Of a stretch of DNA of 25,897 nt, positions 13,769-22,089 are shown in pieces. Made by a program: the position numbers and the translations under genes. Every line of letters begins with the position of its first letter. Position 1 is the first letter of the stretch. The stretch comes from a virus: the IMG/VR virus record IMGVR_UViG_3300025120_000483, positions 1 to 25,897 of that record; one strand, written 5' to 3'. The notes below the pieces were generated by a model, which was not told the DNA's origin, made no database searches, and was given only the letters and a program-made list of their open reading frames with translations.

Positions 13769-13978
13769 ATGAGTAAATTAGGTAAAAATAAATGCAATAG
13801 ACTTTGGAAAAATTGGGCTAAAGATTATGGCGAACAAGCTAGTAAAAGTAAATACGCTTATTATTGTAATGGGAAAGATATAGTTCCTCGTACACAGAAA
13901 AACAGTGATGCTGATGTTTACGATAGTGATGAACAAATGAAAGCTCAAGAAAATAATAAAAAAAAGACTAAAAAATAA
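13769..13978 (+). CDS. hypothetical small basic protein, 69 aa
   Basis: A 69-residue protein starting MSKLGKNKCNRLWKNWAKDY. The N-terminal half has two Cys (9 and 33) and several Trp/Tyr; the C-terminal half is Asp/Gln/Lys-rich and disordered. It follows the 166-residue gene by 1 nt and precedes the HExxH gene by 3 nt. I do not recognise the family. It fits the run of small basic accessory proteins. Function unknown. Confidence 0.6.
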   Translation: MSKLGKNKCNRLWKNWAKDYGEQASKSKYAYYCNGKDIVPRTQKNSDADVYDSDEQMKAQENNKKKTKK

Positions 13979-13981
13979 ATA

Positions 13982-14869
13982 ATGGGTTTTAAACTAAAAG
14001 GTGCACCATACGATAAATCTAACATGAACATAGCTGTTTACAAAAAAGATTTAAAAGACGGATCTATTGGTAAATCAAACCACACTGGTATAATAGTACA
14101 AAGTGGTATTAGCCCAGAAGAAGAGCAGCATGTTATAGCCCATGAAAAAGTTCACCAAGAGCAGCAAGCTAAAGGTGATTTAGATTATGATAAAGATAAT
14201 TTTTATTGGAAAGGTAAAACTTATCCTAGAGCAAATTTAAACGAACACAACGAACAATTACCTTGGGAGAAAGAAGCTTACAAGGCTAGTGAAAAATCAA
14301 GGAATAAAGAATCAGAAGAAATGGGATCAACAAAATTTAAATTAAACGGCTATAGAGGTAATAAAAAACCCTTTAGTCAAATGACAAGTAGAGGATTAAT
14401 AGGAGCTTCTATGAATGATACTGATGGTTATAGTCAGCCTGATTATGGTTCTTCAATGGATAACACTATTGATATGAGTGCTGGCGATGACGTAATGCAA
14501 GAAGAAGACAAAAACAAACCTGTTTTGGAATATAATAAAATGAATCCTGGCAATGACCCATCGATGATTAATAATCCATTAACGGCTAATGACCCTTCAA
14601 TGGTTAATGACCCGTCTATGGTCGATGATATTAGGTCAAACGCCTCAAAGTTAAATTACGGAGCATCTGAAGAGTCAACAAAGGTTAAATACAAAGATAA
14701 AAAAACTGGAAAAGTTTCTATATTAACAAAAGATAGTAGTGGTCGTTTAACTAAAAATGGCCAACCAGTAACAGCTAACAAAGATCAAGTTCCTTATAAT
14801 CCGGGAACAAGTAAAGAGTCTAATACACAGAAATTAGCTAGGTTGAAAAAAGAAAAGAAAAATGGATAA
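13982..14869 (+). CDS. HExxH metallopeptidase-like protein with a disordered C-terminal half
   Basis: A 295-residue protein with a short zincin-like N-terminal domain. H54-E-K-V-H58 (VIAHEKVHQEQ) is a zinc-binding HExxH helix, and E98 in PWEKEAY, 40 residues on, is a plausible third ligand as in gluzincin-type folds. The domain (about residues 1-110) is small for a full protease. Residues 140-230 are disordered, with NDPSM repeats (at least three) and Ile/Tyr-Gly-Ala-Ser and Tyr-Gly-Ser-Ser variants of the recurrent motif. It could process virion proteins, cut peptidoglycan peptides or be an inactive structural relic. Neighbours are small basic proteins upstream and a holin-like gene overlapping by 8 nt downstream. 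Confidence 0.7.
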   Translation: MGFKLKGAPYDKSNMNIAVYKKDLKDGSIGKSNHTGIIVQSGISPEEEQHVIAHEKVHQEQQAKGDLDYDKDNFYWKGKTYPRANLNEHNEQLPWEKEAYKASEKSRNKESEEMGSTKFKLNGYRGNKKPFSQMTSRGLIGASMNDTDGYSQPDYGSSMDNTIDMSAGDDVMQEEDKNKPVLEYNKMNPGNDPSMINNPLTANDPSMVNDPSMVDDIRSNASKLNYGASEESTKVKYKDKKTGKVSILTKDSSGRLTKNGQPVTANKDQVPYNPGTSKESNTQKLARLKKEKKNG

Positions 14870-15308
14870 AAAGTTTAAGGATACTAAAATAGGTATTTTT
14901 TTAAAAACAAAAGCACCTAAAGTTTTGCAGCTGCTAGGTAATGTATTACCAGACAAAGGGACGCTTGGTGTAGTAAAAAATCTTATATCAAGTGATAATA
15001 AGATTAAGGCAGTTGATAAAGAGCAAGCTATGAAGCTTATAGAGCAAGACATAGCTGAAATGAAAGAAGTCTCTAGCAGGTGGAGAAGCGATATGAAAAG
15101 TGACTCATGGCTTTCTAAAAATACACGCCCGCTAGCTTTAATATTCTTAACAGCCTCAGCGGTATTAATGATGGCTGTAGATTCTTTTCATTTACAATTT
15201 GATGTAGATGAAGCTTGGATAAACTTATTAAAAACATTACTGGTAACAGTTTACGTAGCATACTTCGGAAGTCGTGGTGCTGAAAAAATAACAAAAATAA
15301 ACAAATAA
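14862..15308 (+). CDS. holin-like protein with two transmembrane segments, 148 aa
   Basis: The protein has a soluble helical N-terminal part (residues 1-85) and two membrane helices (about 90-107 and 119-135), then a short basic tail. The segment SSRWRSDMKSDSWLSKNTRP just before the first helix, and FGSRGAEKI at the end, are typical of phage holins of the gene-transfer-agent/3TM class (GTA_holin_3TM-like). It would make holes in the inner membrane so the amidase can reach the wall. It overlaps the upstream gene by 8 nt. The 53-residue membrane protein at 10710 is a rival or partner. Confidence 0.8.
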   Translation: MDKKFKDTKIGIFLKTKAPKVLQLLGNVLPDKGTLGVVKNLISSDNKIKAVDKEQAMKLIEQDIAEMKEVSSRWRSDMKSDSWLSKNTRPLALIFLTASAVLMMAVDSFHLQFDVDEAWINLLKTLLVTVYVAYFGSRGAEKITKINK

Positions 15309-15310
15309 AA

Positions 15311-16120
15311 ATGGCATACAACAACTGGGAACCTACATTAAATGGTTTAGAAGGAAACACAATGGCACAACCAAGAGTTTTTGGTCATGATGCTAAAGCA
15401 ATAGTAATAGGAGCTATAGATAATTCAAATCCTAACATATTTACAAATTTCACAGCAGGTACTGAAGGTTATAGTAACTTAACTGGTATAGCTACAACCG
15501 GTGGTGGTGGTTCTGGATTGACAGTTAATGGAATATCAGTAGGAGAAATATGTGCTCTTGTTGGTGGTTTGACAATTACTACCGCAGGAACTGGATATAG
15601 TGCTGGAACATCCGTAGTTTTAACTGGCGGATCTGGTACAGGAGCTAAGGCTAACGTTAGTGTTAATGCTGGTGTTATAGACGCTATTAATATATCTGAC
15701 TTAGGAAGTAAAGGTTATATAGTAGGTGATGTATTAACAGTAAGTGGAGGTAATGAAGACGCGACTGTTACAGTAGCTGGTTTATTATTAACTGGAGCAA
15801 CTGTTTCTGCACCAGGAAGCGGGTATACTCTACCAACTCTTGCTTCGCCTCAGACTATAACTCTAGCTGATGGAGTAGGAGCAGGTGTTTTACCAACTTT
15901 TAAACTAGCTCAAGATGTAGCTATAAACATACCAAATACACAAGAAAGAGGATGTGTAGTATATAATGGAAACGCAGAACAAACAGTTTCTTTAATTACT
16001 GAATCTGGAGGAGCGGCAGTAAGTTTTCCATTATGTCAGCCAGGTAAAACAGTAGGTGATAAATCACCTGTATTAGCAAAAAGAATAACTGCAGGTAGTA
16101 ATTTAGTTGCAGTGTATTAA
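15311..16120 (+). CDS. Gly-rich beta structural protein, 269 aa
   Basis: A 269-residue protein without Lys-rich low complexity. Residues about 85-175 hold at least three repeats of the form G-x-G-Y-x-x-G-x-x-[LV]-x-[LV]-x-G-G (AGTGYSAGTSVVLTGGSGTG; GSKGYIVGDVLTVSGG; GSGYTLPT), typical of beta-solenoid or spiked phage decoration or fibre proteins. The N-terminal (MAYNNWEPTLNGLEG) and C-terminal (SPVLAKRITAGSNLVAVY) parts are globular beta-rich. I recall similar repeats in marine phage structural proteins. A surface or fibre-associated virion protein is likely; it may decorate the head, but no ligand can be read from the sequence. Confidence 0.7.
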   Translation: MAYNNWEPTLNGLEGNTMAQPRVFGHDAKAIVIGAIDNSNPNIFTNFTAGTEGYSNLTGIATTGGGGSGLTVNGISVGEICALVGGLTITTAGTGYSAGTSVVLTGGSGTGAKANVSVNAGVIDAINISDLGSKGYIVGDVLTVSGGNEDATVTVAGLLLTGATVSAPGSGYTLPTLASPQTITLADGVGAGVLPTFKLAQDVAINIPNTQERGCVVYNGNAEQTVSLITESGGAAVSFPLCQPGKTVGDKSPVLAKRITAGSNLVAVY

Positions 16121-16151
16121 GTAAAACAAACAAACAATCAAATCAAATAAA

Positions 16152-16421
16152 ATGGATAAAATAACACAAGAACAATTAGATGTAGTTTTAAAACATCAAA
16201 CAGAAGTAAGTAAAATAGCTTATGAAATAGGAGTGCAAGAACATCAAAAACACCTTTTAATAAAAGGGCTAGATAAGCTTAATGATGAAATTATAGAATA
16301 TAAAAAAGTTTTAGAAGCTGAGTATGGTTCAATAAATATAAACCTAGAAGATGGATCTTATACTACCATTGAAAAAGAAGTAGAAGAACTAGAGGATGTC
16401 AAAGAAGATAAGAAAGATTAG
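16152..16421 (+). CDS. acidic coiled-coil protein, 89 aa
   Basis: An 89-residue, mostly helical protein (MDKITQEQLDVVLKHQTEVS). Heptad-like Ile/Leu/Val spacing through residues 5-56 suggests a coiled coil, and the end (about 70-89) is strongly Glu/Lys-rich. No family recognised. Its 3' end overlaps the next gene by 26 nt. A chaperone-like or scaffold-associated role is possible, as it sits at the start of the packaging gene block, but this is only positional. Confidence 0.7.
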   Translation: MDKITQEQLDVVLKHQTEVSKIAYEIGVQEHQKHLLIKGLDKLNDEIIEYKKVLEAEYGSININLEDGSYTTIEKEVEELEDVKEDKKD

Positions 16422-16623
16422 TATAGGGGCTGATTACAAAAACGAAGCCATGCATTATGCTACTGGTCAAGAAGTATATGGCAAACACATTATTAGTGAT
16501 ATTCTTTTTGAAGACAAAGATCAATCGTATAATATATATATAAGCAAAAACGATGAAGTCTTGCCTTGGAAAAAGTTTAATGCTAATATGGCTGTTTCGG
16601 TAGAGTATGATCTTAAGTATTGA
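16396..16623 (+). CDS. hypothetical protein, 75 aa
   Basis: A 75-residue mixed alpha/beta protein, starting MSKKIRKISIGADYKNEAMH, with a beta-rich C-terminal half (SYNIYISKNDEVLPWKKF, SVEYDL). The ATG at 16396 lies inside the preceding gene; no later in-frame ATG before the conserved-looking GADYKNEAMHY segment exists. Its stop overlaps the next start (TGATG). I recall similar small proteins upstream of terminase in marine phages. Function unknown. Confidence 0.7.
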   Translation: MSKKIRKISIGADYKNEAMHYATGQEVYGKHIISDILFEDKDQSYNIYISKNDEVLPWKKFNANMAVSVEYDLKY

Positions 16624-17216
16624 TGAAAAGCTTGTATAGCTTTATCGTAAAACCTTTAAATGAAAGATACGATAATGTAAAAAATATAGATAATAAAAAA
16701 CTTATTATCAACACAGGTATTGAAGATCATCAATTTATTAGTAAAAAAGCAGTTGTAGTTTCTACTCCAGCTGCTTTTAAAAGTAAAGTAAATATAGGAG
16801 ATGAAGTTTATATTCATCATAATATATTTAGAAGATGGTATGATCAAAAAGGAAGAGAGCGAAATAGTTCAACTTATTTTAAAGATGATCTTTATTTTGT
16901 TTCACCTGATCAAATCTATATGTATAACTTAAAACCACATTTAGATTATTGCTTTATAAAACCAATTTTAAATACCAGTTTCTTAGAGAATAGAAAAGAA
17001 CAACCTAACTTTGGTATAGTAAAATATACTAATATTGCTCTAGAAGCGCTAGGAATTACTCCTGAAACACTTATTACGTTTACCCCAAACTCTGAATTTG
17101 AGTTTATTATAGATGGTGAACGACTCTATTGTATGAAATCAAATGATATAGCCTTAACCCATGAATATAAAGGAAACGAAAAAGAAAATAATCCAAGCTG
17201 GGCAGAAAGCAGTTGA
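16620..17216 (+). CDS. GroES-fold-like protein, possible second co-chaperonin
   Basis: The first 105 of 198 residues line up with GroES in order: an N-terminal strand ending in a basic pair (LYSFIVKPLNERYD), a loop with a hydrophobic patch (NKKLIINTGIEDHQF, in the place of the mobile loop), strands AVVVSTP, then KVNIGDEVYIHHNIFRRW matching V-K-V-G-D-x-V of GroES, and a C-terminal strand (FVSPDQIYMYNL, like MSESDILAIV). Residues 110-198 (YCFIKPIL, FGIVKYTN, TFTPNSEFEF) look like a second, degenerate copy. T4 gp31 is a known phage GroES substitute with poor sequence similarity. Starts could be M1 or M2. The C-terminal 19 codons overlap the next gene. Assignment rests on pattern reading. Confidence 0.65.
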   Translation: MMKSLYSFIVKPLNERYDNVKNIDNKKLIINTGIEDHQFISKKAVVVSTPAAFKSKVNIGDEVYIHHNIFRRWYDQKGRERNSSTYFKDDLYFVSPDQIYMYNLKPHLDYCFIKPILNTSFLENRKEQPNFGIVKYTNIALEALGITPETLITFTPNSEFEFIIDGERLYCMKSNDIALTHEYKGNEKENNPSWAESS

Positions 17217-17436
17217 AGAATTAATTAAAGTAGCAAAAGAAAAGATTGTAGACTCAGACGACGATGTAAGCGCTGACAGATTAAAAAATGCTGCTGCAAC
17301 GAAAAAATTAGCAATATTTGATGCTTTTGAAATACTAACTCGTATACAAATAGAGGAAGATATTTTAAATGAAAAACCTAAAGAAGTTAAAGATCAAAAG
17401 ACTTTTAAAGGCTTTGCTGAAGGGAGAAGCAAATGA
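17161..17436 (+). CDS. candidate terminase small subunit, 91 aa
   Basis: A 91-residue helical protein, MNIKETKKKIIQAGQKAVEE. It lies immediately upstream of terminase large subunit with an ATGA overlap, the usual place for TerS. The middle (SADRLKNAAATKKLAIFDAF, about residues 38-57) is a conserved-looking helix region that I recall in marine phages at this position. It is short for a TerS and shows no clear helix-turn-helix. The start overlaps the GroES-like gene by 56 nt, an unusually long overlap; no later in-frame ATG exists. TerS is inferred mostly from position. Confidence 0.6.
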   Translation: MNIKETKKKIIQAGQKAVEELIKVAKEKIVDSDDDVSADRLKNAAATKKLAIFDAFEILTRIQIEEDILNEKPKEVKDQKTFKGFAEGRSK

Positions 17437-19658
17437 GTTACGAGCAAACTCTTTGGAAAGAGGTTAAAGATTTAGTTAACCCTAAAATATTAAAGAAACA
17501 AAATCGTTTCAAAAAATGGGAGTATGGTTATAACTCTGATTATGATTTCATAGTAATAAGTAAAACTGGACAAATTGGACAAATCATTGAAATACAAAAT
17601 CTCAAAATTGCTTTACCAACAACAAATGAACCGTTTAAACGAAGCGATAACAAAACGGAACAACATTGGGAAAAAGCAAAATACCCAAAAGAGCTAAGTA
17701 GAATTAAATCTAGATTTGACTGGGAAGATTATGACACTGAATTTAAAGAAGAGTGGTATGATTATATCGATAAAGAATTTACAAGAAGGGATCAAGGATT
17801 TTGGTTTTATAATAAAGGTTTACCTACTTATATTACTGGTACTCATTACATGTACTTACAATGGTCAAAGATCGACGTTGGAGCGCCAGACTATAGAGAA
17901 GCAAATAGATTATTCTTTATATTTTGGGAAGCATGTAAAGCAGATGACAGATGTTACGGGATGTGCTACCTTAAAAACAGAAGGTCTGGATTTTCATTTA
18001 TGTCGTCAGCAGAACTTGTTAACCAAGCGACGATATCGAGTGATGCCAGATTCGGTATATTATCTAAATCTGGATCAGATGCTAAAAAAATGTTTACAGA
18101 TAAAGTCGTGCCAATATCCGTTAACTATCCGTTTTTCTTCAAGCCGATCCAAGACGGTATGGATCGTCCTAAGACAGAACTGGCGTATAGGGTTCCGGCT
18201 TCAAAACTTACTAGAAGAAAGCTTGAGAGTAATGAGCAATTAAGAGAACTTGATGGACTTGATACAACTATTGATTGGAAAAATACTGGTGACAACTCTT
18301 ACGATGGTGAGAAATTAAAATTATTAGCACACGACGAAAGCGGAAAATGGGAAAGACCGGACAACATATTAAACAATTGGCGAGTTACAAAAACAACACT
18401 AAGGCTAGGATCAAGAATCGTAGGCAAGTGTATGATGGGCTCAACTTCAAACGCGTTAGATAAAGGTGGAAACAACTTCAAAAAGTTATACTATAATTCA
18501 GACGTTACAAAAAGAAATAGAAACGGACAAACTTCTTCTGGACTCTATTCTATGTTCATCCCTATGGAATGGAACTACGAAGGATTCATGGATTCTTACG
18601 GATCACCTGTTTTCATTAGAGAAAAAAATAGCATCAAAGGAGTTGACGGTTATGACATTACAACAGGCGTTATTGAACACTGGGAAAATGAAGTTGAAGG
18701 ATTAAAAAATGATCAAGATAGTTTAAATGAATATTACAGGCAATTCCCAAGAACAGAGCAACACGCTTTTAGAGACGAGTCGAAACAGTCTATATTTAAT
18801 TTAACAAAAATATATCAACAAATAGATTATAACGAAGAAATTAATAATTTAAGTAGAGTTTCTAAAGGTAATTTTCAGTGGATTAACGGTGTTAAAGATA
18901 CTAAAGTTTCTTTTTACCCTAACAGAAACGGAAGATTTTTAGTTTCATGGGTGCCAAAAATTGAGTTACAAAATAGAGTAATTATTAACAATGGCATTAA
19001 ATACCCTGGAAACGAACATATTGGCGCTTTTGGTTGTGATAGCTACGATATATCAGGAACTGTAGACGGCAAAGGTTCTAATGGAGCATTGCATGGCTTA
19101 ACTAAGTTTAGTATGGAAGACGCGCCTCCTAACCACTTCTTCTTAGAATATATATCAAGACCACAAACGGCAGAGATATTTTTTGAAGATGTACTAATGG
19201 CTTGTGTATTTTATGGTATGCCAATATTGGCTGAAAACAACAAACCTAGATTATTATATTATTTTAAACGTAGAGGTTATAGAGGTTTTTCAATTAATAG
19301 ACCTGACAAAGTATGGAATAAGTTATCTACAACAGAAAAAGAAATTGGTGGAATACCTAACTCAAGTGAGGATATAAAGCAAGCACATGCCGCTGCTATA
19401 GAGTCTTATATAGAAAGTCATATTGGATATTCAAATGAAGAATATGGTGATATGTTTTTTCAAAAAACATTAGAGGATTGGGCTACTTTTGATATAAATA
19501 ACAGAACAAAGCATGATGCTTCTATAAGTTCCGGTTTAGCTATTATGGCTTGTAACAAAAATAAATATACACCGGTATCTACAGTTATTAAAACAAAAAT
19601 AGACTTAGGTATAAAAAAATATAATAACGAAGGAAGTTTATCTAAAATAAAAAAATAA
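17433..19658 (+). CDS. terL: terminase large subunit (packaging ATPase and nuclease)
   Basis: The 741-residue motor pumps DNA into the procapsid and cuts it. The ATPase half has a deviant Walker A, K181-N-R-R-S-G-F-S188, where the usual Gly-Lys-Thr/Ser reads Gly-Phe-Ser; I recall the same RRxGFS form in crAss-like and other Bacteroidota phages. Walker B is LLAHDE (Asp301, Glu302). The RNase H-like nuclease half shows GCDSYDI (Asp536, Asp539) and a C-terminal Asp695 in RTKHDASISSG. YITGTHYMYLQWSKID and PFFFKPIQDGMD are further conserved-looking segments. The 5' ATG overlaps the TerS candidate's stop, and the portal starts directly after the TAA. Confidence 0.95.
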   Translation: MSYEQTLWKEVKDLVNPKILKKQNRFKKWEYGYNSDYDFIVISKTGQIGQIIEIQNLKIALPTTNEPFKRSDNKTEQHWEKAKYPKELSRIKSRFDWEDYDTEFKEEWYDYIDKEFTRRDQGFWFYNKGLPTYITGTHYMYLQWSKIDVGAPDYREANRLFFIFWEACKADDRCYGMCYLKNRRSGFSFMSSAELVNQATISSDARFGILSKSGSDAKKMFTDKVVPISVNYPFFFKPIQDGMDRPKTELAYRVPASKLTRRKLESNEQLRELDGLDTTIDWKNTGDNSYDGEKLKLLAHDESGKWERPDNILNNWRVTKTTLRLGSRIVGKCMMGSTSNALDKGGNNFKKLYYNSDVTKRNRNGQTSSGLYSMFIPMEWNYEGFMDSYGSPVFIREKNSIKGVDGYDITTGVIEHWENEVEGLKNDQDSLNEYYRQFPRTEQHAFRDESKQSIFNLTKIYQQIDYNEEINNLSRVSKGNFQWINGVKDTKVSFYPNRNGRFLVSWVPKIELQNRVIINNGIKYPGNEHIGAFGCDSYDISGTVDGKGSNGALHGLTKFSMEDAPPNHFFLEYISRPQTAEIFFEDVLMACVFYGMPILAENNKPRLLYYFKRRGYRGFSINRPDKVWNKLSTTEKEIGGIPNSSEDIKQAHAAAIESYIESHIGYSNEEYGDMFFQKTLEDWATFDINNRTKHDASISSGLAIMACNKNKYTPVSTVIKTKIDLGIKKYNNEGSLSKIKK

Positions 19659-22064
19659 ATGCAAATACAAACTTATAATGGCAGTTCATTCCCAGACCAG
19701 GTTGTACCTGACGAGGTTAAAGAAAGTTTAGACTACGGCAGGCAGGTTGGTAGAGCGATTGAAGGAGATTGGTTTAGCGGAACTAGATCCGGAGTATCAG
19801 GTAGATTTAATACTAATTATAACAATTTTAGAAATTTAAGACTATATGCTAGAGGCGAACAGACTGTGCAGAAATATAAAGATGAACTAGCTATTAATGG
19901 TGACTTGTCTTATTTAAACTTAGATTGGAAGCCAGTGCCTATTATACCTAAATTTGTAGATATAGTTGTTAATGGTATGGATGGTAAGCTATATGATATA
20001 AAAGCATATGCTCAAGATCCACAATCAATAAAAAAAAGAACTCAATATGCTGAAACTTTATTAAGAGATATAGAAGCTAAAAAACTTATAGATAAAATAA
20101 AGAGTGTAACTGGCATGAATATGTATTCAACGTCTAATCCAGAAGATCTTCCTCAAAATAAAGAAGAACTAGACGTTCATATGCAATTAACTTATAAGCA
20201 GTCAATTGAAATAGCTGAAGAAGAAGCTATAAATAATACTTTAACTTTTAATAAGTATGAATTAACTAGAAGAAGAATGGCTGAAGACTTAGTGATACTA
20301 GGTGTCGGAGCTGTTAAAACTTCTTTTAACTTATCAGAAGGTGTTACTGTAAAATATGTTGACCCAGCTGATTTAGTTTACTCATATACGGATGATCCAA
20401 ACTTCCAAGACATATGGTATGTTGGTGAAGTTAAATACATAAGTTTAAATGAGCTTAAAAAAGAATTTCCTTATTTAAGTGAAGAAGACTTAGAAAGAAT
20501 ACAACAATACCCTGGAAGTTCTAGTTACAATTATCAATTCAATGGAAGACAAGATAATAATAGTGTAGCTGTTTTATACTTTGAATACAAAACTTATCAA
20601 AATCAAGTTTTTAAAATAAAAGAAACTGCAACAGGTTTAGAAAAAGCAATTGAAAAGCAAGACACTTTTGATCCACCTAAAAATGATAATTTTGATAGAG
20701 TCTCTAGATCAATAGAGGTGTTATATCAAGGAGCAAAAATACTAGGGCACGATATGATGCTTAGTTGGAAACTAGCTAAAAATATGGTAAGACCAGATTC
20801 AAATTTAGTTAAAGTAAATATGAATTACAATATATGTGCTCCTAAAATGTATAAAGGACGTATAGAATCACTAGTTAGTAGAATGACTGGATTTGCAGAT
20901 ATGATTCAATTAACTCATCTGAAGCTACAGCAAGTTCTAGCTAGAACAGTTCCAGATGGAGTTTTCTTAGATGTAGATGGTTTAGCAGAGGTTGATTTAG
21001 GTAATGGAACAAATTATAATGCTGCTGAAGCTTTAAATATGTATTTCCAAACAGGTAGTATACTTGGAAGATCAATGACTCAAGATGGTGGAGCTAATCC
21101 TGGTAAAGTACCAATACAAGAATTACAGTCAGGATCTGGAGGAGCCAAAATGCAGGCTTTGATACAAACTTATCAATATTACTTGCAGATGATGAGAGAT
21201 GTTACTGGACTTAATGAAGCTAGAGATGGTAGTCAACCAAACAAGGATTCTTTGGTAGGTCTACAAAAGCTAGCTGCTGCTAATTCAAATACAGCTACTA
21301 AACATATAGTTCAAGCTAGTTTATATCTTTCAGCTAGAACATGTGAGAATATTTCTTTAAGAATAGCTGATATGTTAGAATTTCCTTTAACTAAAGAAGC
21401 TTTAAAATCAAGTATTAGTTCTTATAACGTAGGTACATTAGAAGATATGAAGAATTTAAATATGTTTGATTTTGGAATATATTTAGAATTAGTTCCTGAC
21501 GAAGAAGAAAGAGCTCAATTAGAGCAAAACATTCAAATAGCTCTTCAATCACAATCTATAAACTTAGAAGATGCTATAGAAATAAGAGATATTAAGAATT
21601 TAAAATTAGCTAATCAATATATTAAAATAAAAAGAAAACAAAAAGCTGCTGAAGATCAACAAAAAAGTCAAGCTAATATACAGGCTCAAGCTCAAGCAAA
21701 TGCTGAATCAAGTGAAAGAGCTGCATTAGCTGAAATGCAAAAACAGCAAGCTTTAGCTGAGACAACTTTGCAAATAGCAAAAGGTAAGTCTGAATTTGAT
21801 ATTAACAAAATGCAACAAGATGCAGAGTTAAAAAAGCAAATGATGGAAATGCAATTTAAATTCGACAAAGAATTAAAACAAATGGAAGTAAATAGGCTTT
21901 TTGATAAAGAGAAATTAATAGAAGATAGAAAAGATACGAGAACTAGGATTGAAGGAACACAGCAAAGTGAAATGATAAACCAAAGAAACTTAAATTTACC
22001 ACCTATAGATTTTAAACAAGGTGGTGGAATGCAAGACTCTATGCCAGAAGGAATTTTAGAGTAA
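19659..22064 (+). CDS. portal protein
   Basis: At 801 residues this matches the large portals of crAss-like and similar podoviruses. It forms the dodecameric ring at one vertex, the docking site for terminase and tail. The start MQIQTYNGSSFPDQVVPDEV and the core (LDWKPVPIIPKFVDIVVNGM; VKYVDPADLVYSYTDDPNF; KMYKGRIESLVSRMTGFADM) fit portal organisation. The C-terminal 140 residues (about 655-770) are a long Gln/Lys/Glu-rich coiled coil (QQKSQANIQAQAQANAESSE), likely the barrel or a scaffold contact. It follows terL with no gap and precedes the scaffold candidate. Confidence 0.9.
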   Translation: MQIQTYNGSSFPDQVVPDEVKESLDYGRQVGRAIEGDWFSGTRSGVSGRFNTNYNNFRNLRLYARGEQTVQKYKDELAINGDLSYLNLDWKPVPIIPKFVDIVVNGMDGKLYDIKAYAQDPQSIKKRTQYAETLLRDIEAKKLIDKIKSVTGMNMYSTSNPEDLPQNKEELDVHMQLTYKQSIEIAEEEAINNTLTFNKYELTRRRMAEDLVILGVGAVKTSFNLSEGVTVKYVDPADLVYSYTDDPNFQDIWYVGEVKYISLNELKKEFPYLSEEDLERIQQYPGSSSYNYQFNGRQDNNSVAVLYFEYKTYQNQVFKIKETATGLEKAIEKQDTFDPPKNDNFDRVSRSIEVLYQGAKILGHDMMLSWKLAKNMVRPDSNLVKVNMNYNICAPKMYKGRIESLVSRMTGFADMIQLTHLKLQQVLARTVPDGVFLDVDGLAEVDLGNGTNYNAAEALNMYFQTGSILGRSMTQDGGANPGKVPIQELQSGSGGAKMQALIQTYQYYLQMMRDVTGLNEARDGSQPNKDSLVGLQKLAAANSNTATKHIVQASLYLSARTCENISLRIADMLEFPLTKEALKSSISSYNVGTLEDMKNLNMFDFGIYLELVPDEEERAQLEQNIQIALQSQSINLEDAIEIRDIKNLKLANQYIKIKRKQKAAEDQQKSQANIQAQAQANAESSERAALAEMQKQQALAETTLQIAKGKSEFDINKMQQDAELKKQMMEMQFKFDKELKQMEVNRLFDKEKLIEDRKDTRTRIEGTQQSEMINQRNLNLPPIDFKQGGGMQDSMPEGILE

Positions 22065-22069
22065 TTATT

Positions 22070-22089
22070 AATTATTATATTATATTATG
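22070..22089 (+). repeat. A/T-only leader shared with the 25063 gene
   Basis: AATTATTATATTATATTATG directly before and including the start codon at 22087. The first 19 bases are found again at 25041-25059 ahead of the 271-residue gene. Such leaders replace Shine-Dalgarno sites in Bacteroidota. Confidence 0.6.

Noticed and set aside
14989-15001. CAAGTGATAATA as a third copy of a regulatory site (others near 6779 and 25879)
   Set aside because: This copy lies inside the coding sequence of the holin-like gene, so three matches of an A/T-rich 11-12-mer may be chance.
17716-18243. 175-residue frame inside terL
   Set aside because: It lies entirely in another frame of a well-conserved gene and has no recognisable features.
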